Positions 8,800 to 17,796 of a stretch of DNA of 64,000 nt are shown here, one piece after another. The stretch spans positions 1 to 64,000 of the forward strand of contig NZ_JACDNQ010000005.1 in assembly GCF_013839515.1 (NCBI RefSeq), in the 5' to 3' direction. Every line of letters starts with the position of its first letter. Position 1 is the stretch's first letter. This stretch comes from Natronomonas salinimetallica. Lineage in GTDB: Archaea; Halobacteriota; Halobacteria; Halobacteriales; Haloarculaceae. The position numbers and the translations under genes were made by a program. The notes below the pieces were generated by a model. It was not told where the DNA came from and searched no databases. It worked only from the letters and a program-made list of their open reading frames with translations.

Positions 8800-9495
8800 A
8801 TGGAGACGGCAGTCATCACGGGCGGTTCGCGCGGGATCGGCCGAGCGGTCGCGGCGGCGTTCGTCGAACACGGCACCCACGTCGTCGTCTGCGGCAGGGA
8901 CGGCGATGAACTCGACCGGGTCGCCGCCGCCGTCGATCCCGCCGGGGAGGCGGTGACCGCGATACGGGCGGACGTCCGCGATGAGTTCGACGTCGAACGG
9001 CTCATGGAATCCGCCGCACGGGCGGGCGAGGCCGGGGGCATCGACTGCGTCGTCGCGAACGCCGGGGTCTATCACGGCTCGCCGGGCGGGACGCCGATAG
9101 AGGAGGCGTCGTACTCGGCGTTCGACGACACGCTCCGGACCAACGTTCGCGGGGCGTTCGCCACCGTCCGCGAGGCGATCCCGCATCTGACGCCCGACGC
9201 TCGGGTGCTCGTCCCCTCCGGTCGGATCGCCCGCGAGGCGATGGCCGGCTACGGCGTCTACGCGGTCTCGAAGGCGGCCACGGAGGCTCTCGTCCGCCAG
9301 TTCGCCGCGGAGATGACGTGGCCGATCGCGATCGTCGATCCGGGACAGGTCGAGACCGAACTGACCGGCTACGCGAAGGGGCGCGATCCCGACGACGTCG
9401 CACCGATGTTCCGGTGGGCGGCGACCGAGGCGGATCCGGAGACGCTCGACGGAAACGTCGTCGGGTTCCGGGAGTGGAAGAACGCGACGCGGTGA
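8800..9495 (+). CDS. SDR-family NAD(P)-dependent oxidoreductase
   Basis: Classical short-chain dehydrogenase/reductase (231 aa), cytoplasmic. Cofactor motif TGGSRGIG (7-14), NAG (87-89), catalytic Ser140, Tyr154 and Lys158 (YAVSK) are all in place, so it should be active. The substrate is not predictable. The residue pattern CGRDGDELDR after the second strand hints at NADP preference (Arg after the Gly), which is inference. It starts about 120 bases upstream of, and divergent from, crtD, so it could share control with the carotenoid operon. A T-rich tract after the stop is a likely terminator. Confidence 0.9.
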   Translation: METAVITGGSRGIGRAVAAAFVEHGTHVVVCGRDGDELDRVAAAVDPAGEAVTAIRADVRDEFDVERLMESAARAGEAGGIDCVVANAGVYHGSPGGTPIEEASYSAFDDTLRTNVRGAFATVREAIPHLTPDARVLVPSGRIAREAMAGYGVYAVSKAATEALVRQFAAEMTWPIAIVDPGQVETELTGYAKGRDPDDVAPMFRWAATEADPETLDGNVVGFREWKNATR

Positions 9496-9518
9496 CTACC
9501 TGTCACTATCTATATGTG

Positions 9519-9542
9519 TATGCGTTTTTATTGTTTATTTAT
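9519..9542 (+). terminator. T-rich terminator of the SDR gene
   Basis: GTTTTTATTGTTTATTTATT shortly after the SDR stop codon. Poly-U tracts of this kind are typical archaeal transcription terminators. Confidence 0.5.
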
Positions 9543-9556
9543 TCGATCCGCACTGT

Positions 9557-9631
9557 CTATAGTAGAGATCGGAAGACGAGACACATTCGACCGCACGACG
9601 GCAGTGCGGTCGATGGGTACATAGTATTGTC
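9557..9631. repeat. 86-bp palindromic element family, diverged copy A
   Basis: It matches the copies at 45786-45871, 52983-53067 and 54186-54271 over its left three quarters, then diverges. The central 25-bp palindrome (9588-9612) has arms CGACCGCAC / GTGCGGTCG. Both the fourth base and its partner differ from the other copies, so base pairing is kept. Confidence 0.8.
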
Positions 9632-9641
9632 TTGCCCTTGC

Positions 9642-10403
9642 TCACACGCCGAGGTAGGTCTGGCGCAGTTCGTCGTCCTGGCGGAGTTCCTCGGTCGTCA
9701 CCTCGCCGACGATGTGACCTTCATCCATCACGTAGTGTCTGTCGGCCACCTCCATCGCCATCGCGGCGTTCTGTTCGACGAAGAGGACGGTGATCCCGTC
9801 CTCCTCGTTGATCGTCTCGATGATCTCCTCGACGCGCTCGACGATGAAGGGCGCAAGCCCCTCTGAGGGCTCGTCCAACAACATCAGGTCCGGATTCGCA
9901 GCCAACCCTCGGGCGATCGCGAGCATCTGTTGCTCGCCACCGCTCATGGCGCTGGCGTTCTTCGGCCGCATCTTTTCGAGTTCCGGGAACTGTTCCAGTA
10001 CCTCCTCGAGGTCCCGCGGATCGGGAGCGTGGTTGATCGCGACTCGGATGTTCTCCTCTACGGAAAGCTGCGGGAAGCAACGCCGGTCTTCGGGGACGAA
10101 GCTGATTCCCATATTGGAGATCTCGTAGGGGGGCTTACCCACCAGTTCCTCACCGCGGAACGTGATCGATCCGCCTAGGACGTTCGGGACGTCTGCCCCG
10201 ACGATCGACCGCATCGTCGTCGACTTGCCGGCCCCGTTCCGTCCGAGCAGCGACACGCGTTCACCGGGATAGACGTCGAGGTCGAGGCCGAACAGCACCT
10301 TGCCGGTCTCGTATCCGGATTCCAGCCCGCGGACTTTCAACAGCGGGTCACTCTCATCAGCCGGAACGTCAGTGTCGGTCGTTCGCGTAGTATCGGAGCT
10401 CAT
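9642..10403 (-). CDS. livF: Branched-chain amino acid-type ABC transporter ATPase LivF
   Basis: Second ATPase of a LivFGMHK-type importer (253 aa). Walker A GRNGAGKSTT (about 54-63), ABC signature SGGEQQ and Walker B LMLLDEPSEGL are intact. LivF subunits have the typical ENIRVA segment after the Q-loop (SFVPEDRRCFP). It is the last gene of the operon; its ATG overlaps the livG stop by four bases. The ~30 N-terminal residues (STTRTTDTDVPADESD) are a haloarchaeal acidic extension. The substrate could be branched-chain amino acids or a related small compound. Confidence 0.92.
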   Translation of the reverse strand: MSSDTTRTTDTDVPADESDPLLKVRGLESGYETGKVLFGLDLDVYPGERVSLLGRNGAGKSTTMRSIVGADVPNVLGGSITFRGEELVGKPPYEISNMGISFVPEDRRCFPQLSVEENIRVAINHAPDPRDLEEVLEQFPELEKMRPKNASAMSGGEQQMLAIARGLAANPDLMLLDEPSEGLAPFIVERVEEIIETINEEDGITVLFVEQNAAMAMEVADRHYVMDEGHIVGEVTTEELRQDDELRQTYLGV

Positions 10404-11197
10404 ATTTCCTCTTTGACGCCACCGAGGTAGGCGTCCTGAACGTCCTGGTCGTTCTGGATCTCCTCGGGGGAACCGGTCGCGAGGATCGATCCTCGGTTGA
10501 GAACCGTGATCCGGTCACTGATCGAAAGGACGACGTCCATGTCGTGTTCGATCAGGACGACGGTCAAGTCGTACTCCTGTTTGATCTCTTCGATTAGGTC
10601 GGCGGTTTCGGCCGTCTCGGCGGGGCTCATCCCGCTCGTCGGTTCGTCGAGCAACAGCACCTCGGGATCGGTCGCCAGCGCCATCGCCATTCCGAGACGA
10701 CGCTGGTCCCCGTGCGAGAGGTTCTTCGCTACCGTGTCTCTGATCGGACCGAGACCGACCAGCTCGATGAACTCGTCCGCTGTCGTGACTCCGAGGTCGC
10801 GTCCGTTGCCCCAAAGGTCGAGCGAGAACGACCCGGCCTGCGCGGTCTGGACGACCACCCGGACGTTTTCGAGGACCGTTTCGTCCTCGAACATCTGGTT
10901 CGACTGGAACGAGCGGGCGATTCCCTCGTGCGGTCGCGCCTCCTCCGGGAGTGCCGTAAGGTCTTTGCCGTCGAGGGTTACCCGTCCCTCCGTCGCGTCG
11001 AGGGCACCGGTGATCATGTTGAAAAGCGTCGTTTTCCCGGCCCCGTTCGGGCCGATAATGGCGCGCAGTTCGCCGTCGTTGACTCTGAGATTCACGTCGT
11101 CGTTGGCGACGAGTTCGCCGAACCGCTTCGTCAGGTCGTGCGTTTCCAACACCGGCTTCGATGTGGTGGACGCATCGGCGGCGTGCTCGGAGCTCAT
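10400..11197 (-). CDS. livG: Branched-chain amino acid-type ABC transporter ATPase LivG
   Basis: First ATPase subunit of the importer, about 265 aa. Walker A GPNGAGKTTL, signature LSHGDQRR (a His replaces one Gly of the usual LSGGQ, common in LivG) and Walker B VLLLDEPTSGM are present, plus the long LivG-specific insert between them. The start is placed at ATG 11197, which has a strong ribosome-binding site GGAGGT six bases upstream and overlaps the livM stop (ATGA). A longer frame to 11797 is the shadow of livM. Confidence 0.92.
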   Translation of the reverse strand: MSSEHAADASTTSKPVLETHDLTKRFGELVANDDVNLRVNDGELRAIIGPNGAGKTTLFNMITGALDATEGRVTLDGKDLTALPEEARPHEGIARSFQSNQMFEDETVLENVRVVVQTAQAGSFSLDLWGNGRDLGVTTADEFIELVGLGPIRDTVAKNLSHGDQRRLGMAMALATDPEVLLLDEPTSGMSPAETAETADLIEEIKQEYDLTVVLIEHDMDVVLSISDRITVLNRGSILATGSPEEIQNDQDVQDAYLGGVKEEI

Positions 11198-12303
11198 CGT
11201 CGTACCTCCTTGATGCGGGCCGCAAGTATCGCCCAGAACCGTCGGGCGAAGCCCCAGACACCTTCGCGGGGCGATCGGATGATGATGAGCACGAACAGCA
11301 GTCCGAGGAAGAACTTCCAGAAGACGAGCACGTCCCCGACGGGGACCTCCGTCCCCGACAGCGGCAACTGCAGGACTTCGATGCCCGTCAGGTAATCCTC
11401 TGCGAACAACCAGACGAACGCGCCGGCGATCGCGCCGGCGAAGTAGTTCATTCCGCCGAGGACGGACATGAGCACCGCGTCCCCACTGGTGGTCCAGTGG
11501 AACGTTTCGAGGACGGCCCCCGAGTCGTTGATTTCGAGAAGCACGCCCGCGAGAGCAGCGAACATCGCGCTCATGGTGAACGAGACGTTCTTGTATCGCG
11601 AGGTGTTGACGCCCATCGCCCGCGCGAGGGCCTCGTTCTCGCGGATCGCGATGAGCGTTCGACCGAACGGCGACCGAATTATCTGCCAGAGGATGACCAT
11701 CCCGGCCAAGAAGACCGCCGCGACGAAGAAGTACCAGTCGTTGAGCATCTCCGGCATGAACGAGACGGTCTTCGCCCCCCGGTAGCTCTCGATCCATACC
11801 GGGACGGCGTTCTGTGAGATACCGTCGGATCCTTCTGTCAGCCCGTAGGGGTTGTAGTTCACGATGAAGTGTAGCGCCTGTCCGAAGGCGATTGTCAACA
11901 TCGCGAAATATATCTCACCCTTGTCGATTATGAGTCGGCCGATGCCGTAGGCCAAAAGCCCCGCGAGGATGATCCCGATGATCGCCGAGAAGACGAACCC
12001 GGCCTGGAACTTCGAGATGCCGATCGCGACGGCATACATTCCGATGCCGAAAAACATCGCGTGCCCGAACGAGAGCACGCCAGTAAAACCAAGCAACAGG
12101 TTGAATCCCGCGACGAACAGCATGAAGATCAGCATGGTCGTCGCGATCTGCCCGTAGCCCGAGACCCACTCGTGCGCCATGAACGGGCGCAGTACGATGA
12201 CGAACAGTACCAGCGCGATCGGGATCTTATACTCCGAGAGCGTCTCCCAACCGGTGGGGGACGATACCGCCGAAGCTTTCGTGGAGTCGGTTTGTTCGCT
12301 CAT
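11194..12303 (-). CDS. livM: Branched-chain amino acid-type ABC transporter permease LivM
   Basis: Membrane permease (369 aa) with about ten hydrophobic helices in the BPD_transp_2 fold. The coupling segment RENEALARAMGVNTSRYK, which contacts the ATPases, is clear at about 239-256. The N-terminal ~25 residues are hydrophilic and cytoplasmic. It overlaps livH and livG by four bases each, so subunit ratios are likely set by translational coupling. Confidence 0.93.
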   Translation of the reverse strand: MSEQTDSTKASAVSSPTGWETLSEYKIPIALVLFVIVLRPFMAHEWVSGYGQIATTMLIFMLFVAGFNLLLGFTGVLSFGHAMFFGIGMYAVAIGISKFQAGFVFSAIIGIILAGLLAYGIGRLIIDKGEIYFAMLTIAFGQALHFIVNYNPYGLTEGSDGISQNAVPVWIESYRGAKTVSFMPEMLNDWYFFVAAVFLAGMVILWQIIRSPFGRTLIAIRENEALARAMGVNTSRYKNVSFTMSAMFAALAGVLLEINDSGAVLETFHWTTSGDAVLMSVLGGMNYFAGAIAGAFVWLFAEDYLTGIEVLQLPLSGTEVPVGDVLVFWKFFLGLLFVLIIIRSPREGVWGFARRFWAILAARIKEVRR

Positions 12304-13346
12304 TCGAGAAAGCCCTCCGTTCCGAAGAAGCCACGCGGTCTGACCATCAGGATGACAATCATAACGAGGTACGGAACGAGCCCGCCGATACCCCGTATCG
12401 CGAGAAACTCGAGTCCGGTCAGGTCGGCCATCGCTCGGATCATAAGCGGGAAGAGAAACACGGCTTCACCGATGAGTAGTCCGGCGACGACGCTTCCGAA
12501 CAGGCTCCCGACCCCACCGACGACGACGACGATGAACGTCAGGATGATGAACGACGCGCCGAGGTCCGGTTGCATCCCGACCTCCGCCCCACGGAGGACG
12601 CCCCCGAGTCCCGCGATGGTCGCTCCGAGGAAGAACATCGCCGTGAACCGAAGCGGAATGTTGATGCCGAGGAACTCGGACATCTCCGGGTCCTGGACGC
12701 CGGACCGAACCGACAGTCCGAACGTCGTTCGGGTGACGATGAGGTACGTCGCGACCACCGCGATCACCGAGACGGCGACGGCGAACAGCCTGAACTTTCC
12801 CACGCTCGTCACGCCGAGGCTCAGCGGCCCGTCGAGGAGAGCCGGAGTGTCGAACCGAAGCGGCGTGGAGCCCCAGATGGCCCGGACGGCCTCCTGAAAC
12901 ATCAGCGTCATGCCGAACGTCGCGAGCAATCCGACGATGGGTTCTTGGCCGTATACCCGCCGGAGGACGAGGACCTCCATCAGTATACCGACGACCCCCA
13001 CGGCGAGCGGGGCGACGACGAGGGCGACCCAAAAGGAGAGCCCGAGCACTGCGACGACGTGGTAAGCGATGTACGCCCCGGCCATGAACAGCGCGCCGTG
13101 AGCGAAGTTGACCACATTCATGAGACCGAGGATGAGCGCCAGCCCCAGTGCGATCAATACCAGGATCATTCCGTAGACGAACCCGCCGATCAGGTTGTCG
13201 ATGACGAGACCCGGTCGGTCGACCGCGGCGTAGCCGAGCGAAATGACGCCGAGTACGACGGCGGCGCCCCAGACAGCCAACGAGAGCGAGGACTGCTCGC
13301 TCAGGGTGGCCGCGATCCGTTCTTGAAACGTAATACCTTCGTTCAT
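12300..13346 (-). CDS. livH: Branched-chain amino acid-type ABC transporter permease LivH
   Basis: Partner permease (348 aa) with about eight to nine transmembrane helices. The family hallmark ALGLALILGLMNVVNFAHGA lies at about 67-86. The ATPase-contacting segment (SVRSGVQDPEMSEFLGIN) is near 214. The usual coupling consensus has RA..D, and here V-Q-D is kept. It follows the binding-protein gene by about 50 bases, a gap that contains a TATA-like ATATAAA (13361-13367, complement) only ~18 bases from the ATG, so an extra internal start is possible but unproven. Confidence 0.93.
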   Translation of the reverse strand: MNEGITFQERIAATLSEQSSLSLAVWGAAVVLGVISLGYAAVDRPGLVIDNLIGGFVYGMILVLIALGLALILGLMNVVNFAHGALFMAGAYIAYHVVAVLGLSFWVALVVAPLAVGVVGILMEVLVLRRVYGQEPIVGLLATFGMTLMFQEAVRAIWGSTPLRFDTPALLDGPLSLGVTSVGKFRLFAVAVSVIAVVATYLIVTRTTFGLSVRSGVQDPEMSEFLGINIPLRFTAMFFLGATIAGLGGVLRGAEVGMQPDLGASFIILTFIVVVVGGVGSLFGSVVAGLLIGEAVFLFPLMIRAMADLTGLEFLAIRGIGGLVPYLVMIVILMVRPRGFFGTEGFLE

Positions 13347-13396
13347 GTCTTAATGGTTGTATATAAACACATTCCGTAGTGGACGAATGCCGGGGA

Positions 13397-14707
13397 TTAC
13401 AGGCTGCAGCCCGTGTCGGCGACCGATCGCGCGACGTCGTCACCGGCCGACGTGCTCGTGTGTTTGAACCACGACTTGTACGGGTCGTCCTGCATCTCAT
13501 CTTGCGGGAGGGCTTCGACGGTGTCGACCGGCTGGATGAGCTGGTGGTCGCCCTCACGCCAGTAGACGTCGCCGTCCTTGATCGGGGCCTCGAGCTCGTG
13601 ACCTTCGAGCGCGGCGGAGATCTCCGCGCCCTCGGTGGAGCCGGCGCGTTCCGCCGCGAGTACGAGCTGTTCCATGGACGTGTAGCCCATGTAGTGTCGC
13701 GAGAATGGCGAGGCATCGAACTCGTCGGCGATTCGCTGTTTGAACGCCTCACCCTTTTCAGTGGAGGGGGACGACGCGGCCCACGGGGCCGCCCAGACGC
13801 CGACGTTGGAGGTCGCTTCCTTGCCGACGCCCCAGAAAACGCTCTCTTCGAACAGCGGGCCGGCCATCTTCATATCGATGCCCGCGTCGTTGAACTGCTC
13901 CGTAACGATACGCTGGTCGGTCCCGGCGATCACTACTGCCAGGCCCTCTGCGCCGGAGTTCGCGGCTTCGTTGAGATACTGCGTGTAGTCCTGTGACGGG
14001 AACGGCGTTCCGATCTCGCCGGTGATCTCCCCGCCCTGGGCCTTGACGGACTTCTTGATCGCGTCCCGTCCGGTCTGGCCCCAGGTGTAGTCGGCGTACA
14101 TGACGTACCAGGAGTCGGCGTAATCAGCCATCTGGCTACCGAGCGCGTTCGCCAGCATCGAGTTCGAACACGTCGGTCGGAACATGTTGGCCGCGCACTT
14201 GCCGCCGGTCGTCTGGTCGGAGTGAGACCCGGCTGCCATGTATGCGACACCGTTGTCGGAGGCCCAGTTCCCCATCTTGATCGCGACCGAGGAAGAGACG
14301 CCGCCCAGAACCGCGTCGACCTCCTCCTCGTTGACGAGGCGCTTCATCCGTTCGAGACCCGTGTTGGGGTCGGTCTCCGTGTCGGCCGTGACGATCTCGA
14401 CGTCGACGCCGTGTTCGTCCGCGAGGTCCTTCTGTGCGAGCTTTGCGCCCTGAAGCTCGCCCTCCCCGAGGAACGAGTAGGAACCGCTCCGTGCGGTGAT
14501 GACGCCGATCTTGTAGGAGCTTCCGCCACCGGCCTCACCGGTCGTGGTTCCTCCGCTCGTGTCGTCGCCGCCGGAGCCCTCAGTGTCGTCACCCTCACCA
14601 TTGCCGAGACAACCACTCAGGCCCGTCAATGCCGCAGCGCCCGCGCCGGCTATGTACGTTCGACGTCCGATCCGTGCCTGTTTTCGACTGCCACTTCGCT
14701 CTGGCAT
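13397..14707 (-). CDS. ABC transporter substrate-binding lipoprotein (LivK-like, Peripla_BP_6)
   Basis: Extracytoplasmic receptor for the LivHMGF importer (436 aa). Residues 15-16 form a Tat twin-arginine motif (RRTYIAG), followed by a hydrophobic stretch and lipobox LSGC (about 30-33), so it should be exported folded and lipid-anchored. A Gly/Thr/Asp-rich linker leads into a type-1 periplasmic-binding fold (KIGVITARSGSYSFLGEGE). The substrate is not clear. Homologues bind branched-chain amino acids, urea or short amides. The protein ends in a Cys (GCSL). First gene of the operon; TATA at 14733-14739 gives a leaderless transcript. Confidence 0.9.
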   Translation of the reverse strand: MPERSGSRKQARIGRRTYIAGAGAAALTGLSGCLGNGEGDDTEGSGGDDTSGGTTTGEAGGGSSYKIGVITARSGSYSFLGEGELQGAKLAQKDLADEHGVDVEIVTADTETDPNTGLERMKRLVNEEEVDAVLGGVSSSVAIKMGNWASDNGVAYMAAGSHSDQTTGGKCAANMFRPTCSNSMLANALGSQMADYADSWYVMYADYTWGQTGRDAIKKSVKAQGGEITGEIGTPFPSQDYTQYLNEAANSGAEGLAVVIAGTDQRIVTEQFNDAGIDMKMAGPLFEESVFWGVGKEATSNVGVWAAPWAASSPSTEKGEAFKQRIADEFDASPFSRHYMGYTSMEQLVLAAERAGSTEGAEISAALEGHELEAPIKDGDVYWREGDHQLIQPVDTVEALPQDEMQDDPYKSWFKHTSTSAGDDVARSVADTGCSL

Positions 14708-14731
14708 GGAACAACGGTGTTTCTGGAATTA

Positions 14732-14740
14732 CTTATATCT
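14732..14740 (-). promoter_or_regulatory. TATA box of the liv operon
   Basis: Reads AGATATAAG on the minus strand, about 28 bases before the ATG at 14707, with GGTTAACC just upstream in the BRE position. Confidence 0.75.
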
Positions 14741-15047
14741 ATGGTTAACCTTCACAAACATTTTGCAACGGCGATATATGTAGAACGGGAGAATCCGCGA
14801 AACCAGCGAAAACCCGGCTTTGTCGGCTCGAAGCGAGGAGTTCTGAATCACGTTTCGTGGCGATTCTGTCCCCGCGTGAACATCCATCACGTCAGCGGGT
14901 ATCCAACACACGACTGAACCGCTATCTCATTCGAATGAACCTCCCTTCGAGAGGGGTTCACTCGTGTGAACTCCCCGATAGCTCCCTTTTTCACTCCGGG
15001 ACTGGACGGACGGCAATGCTTATGTCGGCCCCCGGTGTACGTTATAT
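14741..15047. other. Intergenic control region with TGAAC half-sites
   Basis: No gene seen. Between the divergent liv promoter and the winged-helix gene, the half-site TGAAC or its complement occurs at 14915, 14936, 14956 and 14967. Two pairs form overlapping inverted repeats (14936-14960 and 14956-14971). They are good candidates for an operator of the regulator encoded next door. Confidence 0.55.
14936..14971. promoter_or_regulatory. Overlapping inverted repeats, candidate operator
   Basis: TGAACCTCCC (14936-14945) pairs with GAGGGGTTCA (14951-14960). GTTCAC (14956-14961) pairs with GTGAAC (14966-14971). The shared half-site and two-fold symmetry suggest a dimeric regulator. Its identity is not known. 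Confidence 0.5.
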
Positions 15048-15608
15048 ATGGCGCAGCGGCGCGAGCAGGGTACAGACGACCCACGTCCGGGGCGGGTTCC
15101 ACTCGAATCCGTACTTGCGGTATTCGACGAGCGCGACGACCTGGCACGCCCGCTGACGGCGACCGACGTCATGGAATCGCTGGACTGCTCGCGCCGCACG
15201 GCTCACAACAAGCTCAACGAACTGGTCGAGGAGGACGTCCTCAAAACCCGCAAAGTCGGTTCCCGGAGTCGGGTCTGGTGGATCCCGATCACGGACGATA
15301 CCGCTGCCGGCGGTTCGCCGGGCGACGCCGACGCGATACCAGAGACGGCCGTCGGGGAAATCGACCTCCCCGGGACGGGCAAAACGCTGGAAGCGAGAAA
15401 GGACGCCCTCGTCGCGTCGTACGAGTACTTAAAGGAGTACCCCGAGGCAAAGAAGTCGGACTTCCTTCAGGACGTGTTTCCGGAGCATCCGGCCGAATAC
15501 GAGACTGCGGAGGGGTGGTGGAACGCGATCCAGCCGGCCTTGGCCAAGCTCCCCGGTGTCGACCCACCCGCAGAGCGCGAACACGTGTGGCATTTCCTGG
15601 GAGGATAA
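15048..15608 (+). CDS. Winged-helix transcriptional regulator
   Basis: 186-aa predicted DNA-binding protein. Residues about 18-75 form a winged helix: PLTATDVMESLDCSRRTAHN is the helix-turn-helix, followed by VLKTRKVGSRSRVWW as the wing. This N-terminal arrangement is common in haloarchaeal regulators. The C-terminal part contains a DAL.ASYEYLKEYPEAKKSDF segment that looks helical. No family function is known to me. It sits 63 bases before the Nramp-type transporter on the same strand and next to the TGAAC inverted repeats, so it probably controls the transporter operon, itself or liv. A TATA-like TTATATA abuts the ATG, so start or promoter is uncertain. Confidence 0.7.
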   Translation: MAQRREQGTDDPRPGRVPLESVLAVFDERDDLARPLTATDVMESLDCSRRTAHNKLNELVEEDVLKTRKVGSRSRVWWIPITDDTAAGGSPGDADAIPETAVGEIDLPGTGKTLEARKDALVASYEYLKEYPEAKKSDFLQDVFPEHPAEYETAEGWWNAIQPALAKLPGVDPPAEREHVWHFLGG

Positions 15609-15671
15609 ACGCTTTTGCTTCGGACGGATGGATCTACCAGCACGTGATCACGCCGCCTACACCGCCTCGGG

Positions 15672-17447
15672 GTGAACGAGTCCGTGGCTAACGGAGGGCC
15701 AGACGTCCGAACGCCTGAAGAAGAGCCGGCGGTCCCGGACGAGGACGTGTACGCGTCGGCGGAGGAAAGTCTCGAATACCGTGGCAGCTCCTTCATGCCG
15801 ACGGCCTACGACAACCTCGATATCGCGCCGGACTCGGAGTACTACCCCGACCGCGGCGGTGAGGAGGGGGGCTACCGACTGCTCGACCTGCCCAGAGCGC
15901 CGAAGCTCTCCCAGATCGTCGGACCGAGCGCCATCATGCTCGGCGCATCGCTCGGGAGCGGGGAGACGCTGTTTTGGCCGGTCCTGGTCGCCCAGCACGG
16001 GTGGGCGCTCTATTGGGCGTTCTTTTTCGGGGTTCTCACGCAGTTTTTTATCAACACGGAGATACAGCGCTGGACGCTCGCGACGGGCGAGTCCGTGTTT
16101 CGCGCCTTCGAACGGATCCATCGATTCTGGCCGGCTTTCTTTCTCCTGTTGGGGTTCGTCAGCCTCGGCTGGCCGGGGTGGGCCGCCAGCGCCGCAAAGG
16201 TCGCCGCTATCGGATTCGAGGCGGAGGAACTGACCATCACCCTCCCGTTCGTGGAACTGGTCACCTGGCGGCTGTTCGGGATCCTGTTGATGGTGTTGGT
16301 CTGGGCGACGTATCACCTGGGCCCGGTGATGTACAACGTCGTCGAGCGAATCCAGATAATCCTCGTCTCGGTCGGTGGTCTGTTGGCCGTCGCCCTGTTC
16401 GTGGCAGTGGGCTCCGCCCAGGAACTGACGAACGTCCCCGCCGGTATCGTCAGTATCGGGACCATCCCGCCGGGGAGTGACATCGCCGTGTTCCTCGGCG
16501 GGCTCGCGTACGCTGGCGCTGGGGGGTATCTAAACCTCGCACAGAGCCTCTGGGTCCGAGAGAAGGGCTACGGAATGGGGCGGTATCAGGGGCGTATCAA
16601 GAACCCGGTCATCGGTGACGAACCGGAGCCGCTCCACCGGGACGGCTTTACCTTCCGCCCGACGAAAAAGAACCTGTTGCGCTGGCGTGGCTGGTGGCGA
16701 CTCGCACAGCTCGAACACTTCTTGACCTTCGTGGTCGGCCTCCTCGTGGTCGCGACGTTGATGATGGCAATCGCCGCCCAGTACGCGTACGGAACGGCGG
16801 ACGACGGGGTCGTCATGTGGGCCAGCGTCATCGTCCCGCAGGTCGGTCCGCTCGGGGGAGTTCTCATCTTCGCGACGCTGTTTTTCGCGCTGTTGACCAC
16901 CGAGTACGCCATCGTCGAATCGTTCGTCCGCAACAGCGCGGACATCGTCTACGAACTGCATGGCCGTGACGCCGGGTGGAGTCTCCCCCGCATCTTCTGG
17001 ATCCTGTTGACGGTGTTCATCCTCTGGGGAATAGCGATCCTTTCGTATCCGATCGAGATCGATCAGCCGTTCGGCCTCCTCGTGATCGCGGCGGCGATGT
17101 CCGGCGTGATGATGTGGCCGTACACGGCGCTCCTGTTGGTCCTCAACACGGCCCGATTGCCGGAACACACCCAGCCGGGCTGGTTCCGTGTGATGACCTT
17201 GTGGTGGGCGTCGGCCTTCTTCGGCTACTTTAGCGTCCTTCTCATCGGCCGCTGGCTGTCGGGGATCGCCGGATTCGAACCGTTCGCGACGGCCGCGAAC
17301 GTGTTGGACAGCGGCACCGGCGGCTATCTCCTCTTCGGCGCGTTCGCCGTCGTCGAACTACTGGTCATCGCCGTCTCCGTCCACGAGAAACGTCGCAAGA
17401 ACGACACCGTCGAAGGGGCCGAGGAGTCGGCCTGGTACCTCCGATGA
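15672..17447 (+). CDS. Nramp-superfamily membrane transporter
   Basis: Large polytopic membrane protein (591 aa, GTG start) with about eleven helices after an 85-residue acidic cytoplasmic N-terminus. The first helix reads IVGPSAIMLGASLGSGETLF, the pattern of Nramp-related carriers. However, the canonical metal-binding DPGN of true Mn/Fe Nramp proteins is not present, so the substrate may not be a divalent metal. A long soluble loop (about 290-330) separates the halves. It is followed within two bases by a small membrane protein and then a third gene, forming an operon. The substrate is unknown and transport is inferred from the fold. Confidence 0.75.
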   Translation: MNESVANGGPDVRTPEEEPAVPDEDVYASAEESLEYRGSSFMPTAYDNLDIAPDSEYYPDRGGEEGGYRLLDLPRAPKLSQIVGPSAIMLGASLGSGETLFWPVLVAQHGWALYWAFFFGVLTQFFINTEIQRWTLATGESVFRAFERIHRFWPAFFLLLGFVSLGWPGWAASAAKVAAIGFEAEELTITLPFVELVTWRLFGILLMVLVWATYHLGPVMYNVVERIQIILVSVGGLLAVALFVAVGSAQELTNVPAGIVSIGTIPPGSDIAVFLGGLAYAGAGGYLNLAQSLWVREKGYGMGRYQGRIKNPVIGDEPEPLHRDGFTFRPTKKNLLRWRGWWRLAQLEHFLTFVVGLLVVATLMMAIAAQYAYGTADDGVVMWASVIVPQVGPLGGVLIFATLFFALLTTEYAIVESFVRNSADIVYELHGRDAGWSLPRIFWILLTVFILWGIAILSYPIEIDQPFGLLVIAAAMSGVMMWPYTALLLVLNTARLPEHTQPGWFRVMTLWWASAFFGYFSVLLIGRWLSGIAGFEPFATAANVLDSGTGGYLLFGAFAVVELLVIAVSVHEKRRKNDTVEGAEESAWYLR

Positions 17448-17448
17448 G

Positions 17449-17796
17449 ATGAGCGCGATCCTCTCGTTTGCGACACTCGTCAGGCTGCGCTGGGGGATAT
17501 ACTGTGGGGGCCTCACACTGATCCTCGGCATGCGGTCTCTCGCGGCACCGTCGACGTCCCGCAGATTCTTCTCGAGCCTCCTGCTCGGGGTGATGGTGCT
17601 CACGTACGCCGGAGAGCTTTGGGTCGAGGCGGACGAACGTCCGGCCCGGCCCGTGATGTTGATCGCCGGTATCGCCGGCGTTGTCGTCGGCATCTGGCTC
17701 GCACTGGGTGGGTCACTGCCGGGGCTGTTGTTCACCGGTGGCGGCCTCCTGTTTCTCAACCGATCGATGACCGGACGGGGTGAGACATCGTCGTGA
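17449..17796 (+). CDS. Small membrane protein in the Nramp operon
   Basis: Unrecognised 115-aa protein with three or four hydrophobic segments (about 8-28, 42-55, 67-88 and 90-103). Its ATG is two bases after the transporter stop, and it overlaps the next gene by four bases, so it is cotranscribed and probably translationally coupled. It could be an accessory subunit. No motif supports a specific role. Confidence 0.7.
   Translation: MSAILSFATLVRLRWGIYCGGLTLILGMRSLAAPSTSRRFFSSLLLGVMVLTYAGELWVEADERPARPVMLIAGIAGVVVGIWLALGGSLPGLLFTGGGLLFLNRSMTGRGETSS

Noticed and set aside
8680-9186. N-terminal extension of crtD
   Set aside because: Runs antisense through the SDR gene and past the TATA box. The FAD fold begins directly at ATG 8679.
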